A DNA stretch of 12,985 bases. Origin: M55B157 sp965657825 (GTDB lineage: Bacteria; Actinomycetota; Actinomycetes; S36-B12). Location of the stretch: positions 1 through 12,985 of the forward strand of contig CBFHQG010000063.1 of assembly GCA_965657825.1 (NCBI GenBank), read 5' to 3'. Made by a program: the position numbers and the translations under genes. The notes beneath the pieces are model-generated. The model searched no databases, had not been told where the DNA came from, and saw only the letters and a program-made list of their open reading frames with translations. Shown piece after piece: positions 7,706 through 12,985 of this stretch. Every line of letters begins with the position of its first letter. Within the stretch, counting starts at the first letter, position 1.

Positions 7706-8423
7706 TCGGCCCCACCGGGAGTCGTGTTTCCACTGCCTGCCCGCCCACAGACTCGATCCGGTATGCGGCCGGGTCGGCAGCGTCAGGCGTGTCGGTGACG
7801 ACTTCGACCGCTTCGGTCCCCTCGTACCAGATGCCGATGCGGTCATCGGTGGCGTAGGAGGTCGGCAGCAAGCCCTCCGCGACCGTGCGCTGAAGAAGGG
7901 GGCGGCGCTGCTCCTCGCTGTCGTAGTGGACGCCGTTGCCGTAGGGAAGCAGGCCGAGGGCATCGGTGACAACCTGCAGGCTGGGTCCGAAGGAATCCGT
8001 GGGACCACCGGTGTGCCAGCAGATGGAGCCTGCACTCACCCCCGCCAGGATCGTGCCGCGCTCCCACGCGGCGCGCATCGCGGTGTCGACTCCGTGCAGC
8101 CGCCACAGTGCCAGGAGATTCGCGACGCTGCCGCCACCGACCCACACCAGATCGCTGCGCTCGAGGACCTCCTCGGGATCACGGTTGGGCATCGTGAACA
8201 GGGCGAGGTGATCGACATCGCATCCAGCGGTTGCCAGAGCCGCATATGAGCGCGCCAGGTAGGACGCATCATCACCGCTAGCCGTCATCACCAGGCACAC
8301 ACGCGGTCGTTCGGCACTGGTGCGGGCGAGGGCATCGAGCAGCATGGGACCGGGCTTCATCACCCCCCACCGATCCGTGGCGAGGAAGCCGGCGCTGGTG
8401 GCGAGGATACGACGAGTGGGCAT
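7695..8423 (-). CDS. Peptidase S51 family protein (PepE/cyanophycinase-like)
   Basis: A 242-residue protein of the class-I-glutamine-amidotransferase-like S51 fold. The signature is DLVWVGGGSVANLLALW (91-107), followed by the nucleophile elbow GVSAGSICW (128-136) with S130 as the probable catalytic serine. A histidine follows in GNGVHYD (H166), at the spacing expected from Salmonella PepE (Ser120, His157); D143 in GPTDSFG is the likely acidic partner. PepE cleaves Asp-X dipeptides; this protein could be such a dipeptidase or a related hydrolase, and the sequence does not decide. The start is well supported: AAGGAG four bases before the ATG at 8423. It lies 24 bp after the FAD oxidoreductase gene on the same strand and is probably cotranscribed with it. 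Its 3' end overlaps maoC by 11 bp on the opposite strand, leaving no room for a terminator. Confidence 0.88.
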   Translation of the reverse strand: MPTRRILATSAGFLATDRWGVMKPGPMLLDALARTSAERPRVCLVMTASGDDASYLARSYAALATAGCDVDHLALFTMPNRDPEEVLERSDLVWVGGGSVANLLALWRLHGVDTAMRAAWERGTILAGVSAGSICWHTGGPTDSFGPSLQVVTDALGLLPYGNGVHYDSEEQRRPLLQRTVAEGLLPTSYATDDRIGIWYEGTEAVEVVTDTPDAADPAAYRIESVGGQAVETRLPVGPIRR

Positions 8424-8447
8424 GGTGCTCCTTCACGGTGACGCGGA

Positions 8448-9794
8448 TCAGGTGGCGGATCGGGTGAGATCAGACAGGAGTGCGGATGCGGCGCGGCGAC
8501 CGCTGACGAGAGCACCCTGGATGCTTGCGGTGTCGCGGTGGTCCCCGGCTACATAGAGCCCCTCGGATATTCGGACCGGTCGTTGCAGGGTCAACGGCAC
8601 GCTCATCGCCGGCAGTGCATAGGGGATCGGGTAGGTCGCCAGCAGATCCCACCGCGAGGTGTTTGCCGACAGTAGATGAGACAGATGGCGTCGCACGACG
8701 GTTTCGCTCTCGGATGAGGGGTGGATGCCCAGCGCGGAGCAGGACACCAGTGACTGCCCGGCGGGAGCGTACGTCGGTGCGGCGTTGGTGAGCACGACGG
8801 CGTTGACCAACGGTCCGCGACCAGAGCCATCGAGGCAGAGGACCCCGTCACCGTCGGTGAGCGTGGACCCGGGGACGTCGGGTCGGAAGTACCAGGTGGT
8901 GACGGAGCGAGCCGCCGGGATCTGCAGTCCGGCTGCCAACTGACCGGCTGTGCTCGGATCGCTGGCGAGGATGACCGCGCGCGTCTCGATACGTCCCCGC
9001 GAGGTCCGAACCGACGGTGGGTTGACCTCGGTGACGGTCGTGCCCAGATGGATGGGGATACCGGCACGAAGGGAGAGGTTGCGGGGGATGGCTCCCATTC
9101 CCTCGGCAGGGACCGAGGGGGTACCGCGGACGAAGGAACGCAAGACCAGGTCGGCGAACCTGCGTGATGTCGACAACTGCGACTCGAGGAACACTCCGGA
9201 CAGGAACGGCCGGATGAAGCGTTCCAGGAGGCGCTCGTCGATCCCCGCCGCACGCAGTGCCTCATCGGTGGTGATGTCGGGTTCGCTGGTGAGCTTCGTG
9301 ATCGGCTGGAGTGCTCGGCTGAGCACGTAGGCTGCGAAACGGCTCTCAGCGAGCAGCGAACCCAGGGGTGCGGTCACCGAGTCCCACATCCAGGTGGGTT
9401 GTCGGCGCGGATCGGCGATGCGATAGGTGTGCGCTCCCAGGGTGATGCGGGCGCCCGCGACGAAGGGGCGCAGGTTGAGAGCGTCATGATCGAGTACGCG
9501 TCTGCCTTCGGGATAGGACGGGTTGTACAACTGGAATCCGCGGTCGAGACGGAACCCGTCCACGATGTCGGTCCGGACCCGGCCGCCGACTTCGTCACCG
9601 GCCTCCACCACGCAGATGTCCAGCCCGGTGTCACGCAGGTGATACGCAGCGGCCAGTCCCGCGAGCCCCGCGCCGACGATGAGCACATCGCAACGACGTG
9701 GCAGCTCGCGCGAATCCGAAGGTGTCACGTCGGTGACGTTATCGCGCGGGCCTGTGGATGACGAATACACGCGGGCAGTGTCCTCGGGCACCAT
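8448..9794 (-). CDS. FAD-dependent oxidoreductase, flavin amine oxidase / phytoene-desaturase-like
   Basis: Up to 448 residues. The N-terminal dinucleotide-binding motif is CDVLIVGAGLAGLAAAYHL (35-53), with E64 in CVVEAGDEVGGRVRT as the ribose-binding acid and the GGR motif of the amine-oxidase/desaturase group. The C-terminal FAD-contacting motif is GLYVAGDHRDTASIQGAL (412-429). The central substrate domain carries FIRPFLSGVFLE (about 192-203). Such enzymes oxidise amines, protoporphyrinogen or carotenoid precursors; no neighbouring carotenoid or haem gene points to a substrate. The longest start (ATG 9794) has no Shine-Dalgarno and gives a 35-residue leader before the Rossmann motif. A GTG at 9728 (codon 23), seven bases after a TAACGT -10-like hexamer (9741-9736), is a credible leaderless start giving 426 residues. 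The S51 peptidase gene follows 24 bp downstream. Confidence 0.87.
   Translation of the reverse strand: MVPEDTARVYSSSTGPRDNVTDVTPSDSRELPRRCDVLIVGAGLAGLAAAYHLRDTGLDICVVEAGDEVGGRVRTDIVDGFRLDRGFQLYNPSYPEGRRVLDHDALNLRPFVAGARITLGAHTYRIADPRRQPTWMWDSVTAPLGSLLAESRFAAYVLSRALQPITKLTSEPDITTDEALRAAGIDERLLERFIRPFLSGVFLESQLSTSRRFADLVLRSFVRGTPSVPAEGMGAIPRNLSLRAGIPIHLGTTVTEVNPPSVRTSRGRIETRAVILASDPSTAGQLAAGLQIPAARSVTTWYFRPDVPGSTLTDGDGVLCLDGSGRGPLVNAVVLTNAAPTYAPAGQSLVSCSALGIHPSSESETVVRRHLSHLLSANTSRWDLLATYPIPYALPAMSVPLTLQRPVRISEGLYVAGDHRDTASIQGALVSGRRAASALLSDLTRSAT
9736..9741 (-). promoter_or_regulatory. Possible -10 element for leaderless FAD oxidoreductase transcript
   Basis: On the minus strand TAACGT fits the actinobacterial TANNNT pattern and stands seven bases before a GTG codon in frame with the oxidoreductase (9728-9726), the spacing expected if transcription starts at the GTG itself. 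The -35 region (TCGTCA at 17 bp) is a poor match. The element lies inside the coding region if the longer ATG start is used. Confidence 0.3.
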
Positions 9795-10130
9795 CGGACC
9801 ATGAGGAGAATCGGATCATCGGAACAGTCACCACCGGTGCATCGCCGCGGCCGGTCTATCGGGCTGTATCCATCGCGGGAAACTGATGCGCTGCAGGGGA
9901 TTGCGCCGCCACGTCACGCAGAGGTGGAGTTCGCCGACGGGATGGACCCGGTGCTGGTGCTGCGTGGTCGATCAGTCCGTCGCCATGCGCGTGAGGGGCA
10001 TTCACGAGCGAGGGCCGCGAGGCGACCATTCGGACTGACGGTCACGCGACCCTCGCGGGCCACGCTCATCGCGATGGCGTCGTCGTCGGCGGTGACCTGG
10101 TTCGTCGCCATGCGCATCCTGTGAACAGGC
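9795..10130. other. 336-bp stretch without a convincing gene; weak ORFs on both strands
   Basis: Two open frames exist and neither is convincing. On the plus strand 9801-10124 would encode 107 Arg-rich residues ending in a hydrophobic patch (SSSAVTWFVAM), with no Shine-Dalgarno. On the minus strand 10117-9914 would encode 67 residues (MRMATNQVTADDDAIAMSV...), starting 13 bases after the epimerase stop. The two frames share the same third-codon positions, so G/C bias cannot choose between them. Bias is strong only at about 10030-10117 and is weak elsewhere. Other structure: CGTCGCCATGCGC repeated at 9978-9990 and 10103-10115, an inverted repeat CCTGT-GA-ACAGG at 10118-10129, and GCGAGGG/CCCTCGC at 10008-10014 and 10050-10056. 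It could be a decayed gene or plain intergenic DNA that includes the 5' side of the oxidoreductase. Confidence 0.4.
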
Positions 10131-11021
10131 TCAGAGAGTGGCGCGGATGGCCTCGTCGATGGTCGGATCAGTCCAGGTGAAACGGTGATCCTCCAGCACA
10201 GCGGGGACGACCCGCTGGCTGCCTAGAACGTCAGAGGAGAACTCCCCGAGAGCGATCTTCAAGGCCGCAGCCGGGACGGGAAGCACAGTGGGGCGTTGAA
10301 GAACCCGCCCCATCGCTGCGGTGACCTCGGCATTCGTCACCGCGACGGGGGCGGTCAGGTTGACCGGACCGATGTACCTGTCGTCCTCGAGCAGCGTGAT
10401 GAGTGCGTCGACCTCATCACGCAGGGAGATGAAGGACCAGTACTGATGACCGGAGCCGATTCGTCCGCCGAGGCCGAGACGGAAGATCGGCAGCAGGCGC
10501 TTCCATGCCCCGCCCTCGTTGCTGACGACGAGACCGGTGCGCGCGAAGGCGACCCGGATTCCACCCTGTTCTGCTGGTGCGGCTGCCGCTTCCCATTGCG
10601 CCACGACATCGGCGAGGAATCCGGCCCCCTGGGGAGAGGACTCGGTCACCTCGCGATCGCCGGTATCTCCGTAGTAGCCGATCGCCGAGCCACTGACCAA
10701 CACGCGCGGCTTCGGCTCCAGATGCGTCATCGCTCGCGCGATGGTGTCGGTGCCGTTGACGCGGGAGAGCAGGATCTGGCGTTTATAGGCCGGGGTCCAC
10801 CGTTTGTCGCCGACGCCGGCTCCGGCGAGGTGCACGACACCGTCGATCCCGTTCAGGCCGACGAGGTCGACCTCCCCTGATTCGGGATCCCAGCGCACCT
10901 CATCGACTGCTCCGGGACTGCGACGCACAAGTCGAATAACCTCGTGTCCTCGCTCGCGCAGCGACGGAACAAGGGCCGAGCCGATGAGCCCGGAGGCTCC
11001 GGTGACGGCGACGCGCATCAT
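10131..11021 (-). CDS. TIGR01777 family NAD(P)-dependent sugar-nucleotide epimerase-like protein
   Basis: A 296-residue atypical short-chain dehydrogenase (YfcH-like). The N-terminal VAVTGASGLIGSAL has the GxxGxxG cofactor motif (G8, G11, G14). SGSAIGYYGDTGDREVTE (about 110-127) holds the family's YYG signature, WSFISLRDEVDAL (about 195-207) matches the usual 'SWIHIDDL' segment, and the C-terminal 45 residues match DUF1731 (LPVPAAALKIALGEFSSDVL). Length is that of the family. The true reaction of TIGR01777 proteins is not established. I chose the ATG at 11019-11021, which shares its A with the sucB stop (TGATG), implying translational coupling; a second ATG follows immediately at 11016-11018, and a TTG at 11022-11024 is less likely. 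In M. tuberculosis the homologue also follows the E2 gene (Rv2215-Rv2216), so the pairing is conserved, though the job it does for the complex is unknown. Confidence 0.92.
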   Translation of the reverse strand: MMRVAVTGASGLIGSALVPSLRERGHEVIRLVRRSPGAVDEVRWDPESGEVDLVGLNGIDGVVHLAGAGVGDKRWTPAYKRQILLSRVNGTDTIARAMTHLEPKPRVLVSGSAIGYYGDTGDREVTESSPQGAGFLADVVAQWEAAAAPAEQGGIRVAFARTGLVVSNEGGAWKRLLPIFRLGLGGRIGSGHQYWSFISLRDEVDALITLLEDDRYIGPVNLTAPVAVTNAEVTAAMGRVLQRPTVLPVPAAALKIALGEFSSDVLGSQRVVPAVLEDHRFTWTDPTIDEAIRATL

Positions 11022-12985
11022 CAACCGAGGTCGCCGAAGGCAGCGTCCTCGAGGCGATTCTTGATCGCGGTGAGGAAGCGGGCTGCATCGGCACCGTCGA
11101 CGAGCCGGTGATCGTAGGTGAGGGCGAGGTAGATCATCGACCGCACCGCGATGACGTCGCCTCCGGTCTCGTCGGTGACGACGACGGGTCGCTTGACAAC
11201 GGATCCCGTGCCGAGGATCGCGACCTGCGGCTGGTTGATGATGGGAGTGTCGAACAGCGCACCTCGGCTGCCGGTGTTGGTGATCGTGAAGGTGCCACCG
11301 GACAGTTCGTCGGGGGCGACCTTGTTGGTGCGGGTGCGGTCGGCGAGGTCGGCGATCCGGCGAGCCATCCCGGCGACATTGAGGTCTCCGGCTCCGCGCA
11401 CGACGGGAACGAGGAGGCCACGGTCGGTGTCGACGGCGACCCCGAGGTTCACGTCCCCGTGGTAGATCACGGTCCCCGATGCCATGTCGAGCGAGGCGTT
11501 GACCTGCGGATAGGCCGCGAGTGCCTCGACAGCAGCGATGGCGAAGAACGGTAGGAAGGTGAGTTTGACCCCTTCTCGACGCTCGAAGTCAGCCTTCACC
11601 CGATCGCGGAGCGCGGCCACGCGGGTGACGTCGACTTCGACGACGGTCGTCAACTGAGCGGAGATCTGCAGCGACTCGGTCATGCGTTCGGCGATCACCC
11701 GACGCAACCGGCTCAGGGGAGCGGTCGTGCCGCGTAGGGCCGCCACCTGCGGGTTGGTCACCACAGCAGCAGGGGCGGCAGGCGAGGGTGCAGGTGACGC
11801 CGGTGGTGCCGAGGTGGCAGGGGTCTTCGCGGCCTCGGCGGCGGCGAGGATGTCGGCCTTGCGGATACGGCCACCTACGCCGGTGCCGGTGACGGCGGTC
11901 AGGTCGACCCCGTGCTGGGTGGCGAGCTTGCGGACGAGGGGGGTGACGTAGGGCTCGCCCCCGTCGCTGGAGGATGCCGCCGGTGTGGCGGGAGTGGGGG
12001 TTGCCGGTGGTGGTGCGGGGGCGGGCTCGGGTGTGGGTGCGGGGGTTGCCGCCGGTGGTGCGGGAGTGGGCGCTGGAGTGGGCGCTGGAGTGGGCGCTGG
12101 GGCTGGGGGTGAGACCGCCCCGGCCGCTCCGATCAGTCCGAGTTGTCCGCCGACTTCGACGGTGGCGTCCTCGGGGGCGTCGATGGACAGCAGAACGCCG
12201 CTGGCCGGTGCGGGGATCTCGGTGTCGACCTTGTCGGTGGAGACTTCGAGGAGGGGTTCGTCGGCGGCTACGGTGTCGCCGACCTTCTTCAGCCATCGGG
12301 TGACGGTGCCTTCGGTGACACTCTCCCCGAGAGCCGGAAGCACGACCGGTGTGCCCGCCCCGGCGGGGGCCGGTGCGGCAGCCGGTGCACCAGCAGGTGC
12401 GGGTGGCGGTTGGGCAACGGTCGGTGCGGGTGCTGAAGGTGCGGGTGCGGGTGCGGGTGCCGGAGGTTCGGGTGCCGGAGGTGCCGGTGCGGGTGCCTCA
12501 GCGGAGGTGCCGATCATCCCCAGTGCCCCGCCGACTTCGACGGTGGCATCCTCGGGGGCGTCGATGGACAGCAGAACGCCGCTGGCCGGTGCGGGGATCT
12601 CGGTGTCGACCTTGTCGGTGGAGACTTCGAGGAGGGGTTCGTCGGCGGCTACGGTGTCGCCGACCTTCTTCAGCCATCGGGTGACGGTGCCCTCGGTGAC
12701 GCTCTCCCCGAGAGCCGGAAGCACGACCGGTGTGCCCGCCCCGGCGGGGGCCGGTGCGGCAGCCGGTGCACCAGCAGGTGCGGGTGGCGGTTGGGCAACG
12801 GTCGGTGCGGGTGCTGAAGGTGCGGGTGCGGGTGCGGGTGCCGGAGGTTCGGGTGCCGGAGGTGCCGGTGCGGGTGCCTCAGCGGAGGTGCCGATCATCC
12901 CCAGTGCCCCGCCGACTTCGACGGTGGCGTCCTCGGGGGCGTCGATGGACAGCAGAACGCCGCTGGCCGGTGCGGGGATCTCGGT
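11021..12985 (-). CDS. sucB: Dihydrolipoamide acyltransferase, E2 of 2-oxoacid dehydrogenase complex (5' end outside window), with at least three lipoyl domains
   Basis: The C-terminal 654 residues are present. From N to C: the end of one lipoyl domain (12985-12890); an Ala/Pro linker; a full lipoyl domain (12733-12509) with lipoylated Lys in STDKVDTE at 12613-12611; linker; an identical lipoyl domain (12352-12128) with Lys at 12232-12230; a long Pro/Ala/Thr linker; the E3-binding domain (11956-11840: EPYVTPLVRKLATQHGV, GVGGRIRKADIL); linker; and the acyltransferase domain (about 11740-11030) with catalytic YDHRLVDGADA, His at 11110-11108 and Asp four residues on. Acetyl or succinyl groups pass from E1 to CoA through the swinging lipoyl arms. 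Actinobacterial proteins of this type are named SucB, but the M. tuberculosis homologue (DlaT) serves pyruvate dehydrogenase, so the acyl group is uncertain. The stop overlaps the epimerase start. Confidence 0.95.
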   Translation of the reverse strand, partial: TEIPAPASGVLLSIDAPEDATVEVGGALGMIGTSAEAPAPAPPAPEPPAPAPAPAPSAPAPTVAQPPPAPAGAPAAAPAPAGAGTPVVLPALGESVTEGTVTRWLKKVGDTVAADEPLLEVSTDKVDTEIPAPASGVLLSIDAPEDATVEVGGALGMIGTSAEAPAPAPPAPEPPAPAPAPAPSAPAPTVAQPPPAPAGAPAAAPAPAGAGTPVVLPALGESVTEGTVTRWLKKVGDTVAADEPLLEVSTDKVDTEIPAPASGVLLSIDAPEDATVEVGGQLGLIGAAGAVSPPAPAPTPAPTPAPTPAPPAATPAPTPEPAPAPPPATPTPATPAASSSDGGEPYVTPLVRKLATQHGVDLTAVTGTGVGGRIRKADILAAAEAAKTPATSAPPASPAPSPAAPAAVVTNPQVAALRGTTAPLSRLRRVIAERMTESLQISAQLTTVVEVDVTRVAALRDRVKADFERREGVKLTFLPFFAIAAVEALAAYPQVNASLDMASGTVIYHGDVNLGVAVDTDRGLLVPVVRGAGDLNVAGMARRIADLADRTRTNKVAPDELSGGTFTITNTGSRGALFDTPIINQPQVAILGTGSVVKRPVVVTDETGGDVIAVRSMIYLALTYDHRLVDGADAARFLTAIKNRLEDAAFGDLG
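12017..12045 (+). other. G-quadruplex-type motif in the sucB linker
   Basis: Five G-tracts (5, 3, 3, 3 and 5 G) are separated by loops of 1, 3, 3 and 3 bases on the plus strand, which is the template strand of sucB. This satisfies the usual G3+N1-7 rule. It arises from Pro/Ala codons of the linker, so it may have no role of its own. Confidence 0.5.
12063..12098. repeat. 12-bp tandem repeat, three perfect copies, in the sucB linker
   Basis: GGAGTGGGCGCT is repeated at 12063, 12075 and 12087 with no mismatch. On the coding (minus) strand it encodes repeated Pro-Ala-Pro-Thr in the flexible linker between the last lipoyl domain and the E3-binding domain. The period is a multiple of three, so copy-number change would lengthen or shorten the linker without a frameshift. 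Confidence 0.9.
12147..12985. repeat. 381-bp tandem repeat encoding lipoyl domain plus linker (two full copies and one cut by the window edge)
   Basis: Copies lie at 12147-12527, 12528-12908 and 12909-12985 (first 77 bp only). By direct comparison copies 1 and 2 differ only at 12167/12548 (g/a), 12311/12692 (t/c) and 12320/12701 (a/g), about 99% identity. All three changes are third-position and silent (Asp, Glu, Ser codons), so the encoded 127 residues are identical. The visible part of copy 3 matches copy 1, including the g at the first variable site. The third lipoyl lysine would fall just past the window edge, three codons upstream. Confidence 0.96.

Noticed and set aside
10118..10129. 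Terminator or LexA-type operator at CCTGTGAACAGG
   Set aside because: The stem is four to five base pairs with no T-run. The sequence lacks both the E. coli CTGT-N8-ACAG spacing and the actinobacterial GAAC-N4-GTTC form.
11022..11024. TTG start for the epimerase gene
   Set aside because: Two ATG codons follow at once, the first overlapping the sucB stop as TGATG, a typical coupled start.
11589..12296. A 235-codon open frame on the minus strand inside sucB
   Set aside because: It is an out-of-frame reading of the repetitive sucB linker region, extremely rich in Arg, with no domain.

Overview
This is a high-GC (roughly two-thirds G+C by eye) bacterial chromosome segment, almost certainly from an actinobacterium (Actinomycetota). 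The grounds are a DUF3040 membrane protein, an actinobacterial-type lipoyl E2 followed by a TIGR01777 epimerase, the moxR-DUF58-transglutaminase operon, strong G/C third-position bias and many GTG or overlapping starts. I cannot name a genus. The genes look like ordinary chromosomal genes; I see no tRNA, rRNA, CRISPR array, transposase or phage gene.

Layout: (1) 1-1904, plus strand: the C-terminal end of a DnaE-type DNA polymerase, translationally coupled (GTGA overlap) to a catalytically intact DinB/Pol IV. Both carry a sliding-clamp-binding motif, so this is a translesion polymerase pair. (2) 1905-2107: an intergenic with a 14-bp tandem repeat directly after the dinB stop, then the leader of a DUF3040 gene (2108-2524, plus). 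(3) 2460-7100, minus strand: moxR -> DUF58 -> seven-to-eight-TM transglutaminase, a tight operon whose 3' end overlaps the DUF3040 gene by 65 bp tail to tail. (4) 7101-7177: a short divergent promoter region, then a MaoC-fold protein (7178-7705, plus). (5) 7695-9794, minus: an FAD-dependent amine-oxidase-like oxidoreductase followed 24 bp later by an S51 (PepE-like) peptidase; the latter overlaps maoC by 11 bp tail to tail. (6) 9795-10130: a stretch without a convincing gene. (7) 10131-12985, minus: an E2 component of a 2-oxoacid dehydrogenase, cut by the window edge, coupled to a TIGR01777 epimerase.

The most striking feature is in the E2 gene. A 381-bp unit (127 residues, one lipoyl domain plus its Ala/Pro linker) is repeated in tandem. 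Two full copies differ at only three bases, all synonymous, and a third copy runs off the window. The protein therefore has at least three lipoyl domains, and the two complete ones are identical, which suggests recent duplication or ongoing gene conversion. Other points worth a second look are the glutamate at the usual Asp position of the transglutaminase triad, the Asn at the catalytic-Asp position of the MaoC protein, the 14-bp repeat array, and the unresolved 336-bp gap where lipB might be expected after the epimerase gene. I found no clearly new multi-gene system; the rest is recognisable housekeeping or conserved actinobacterial content.
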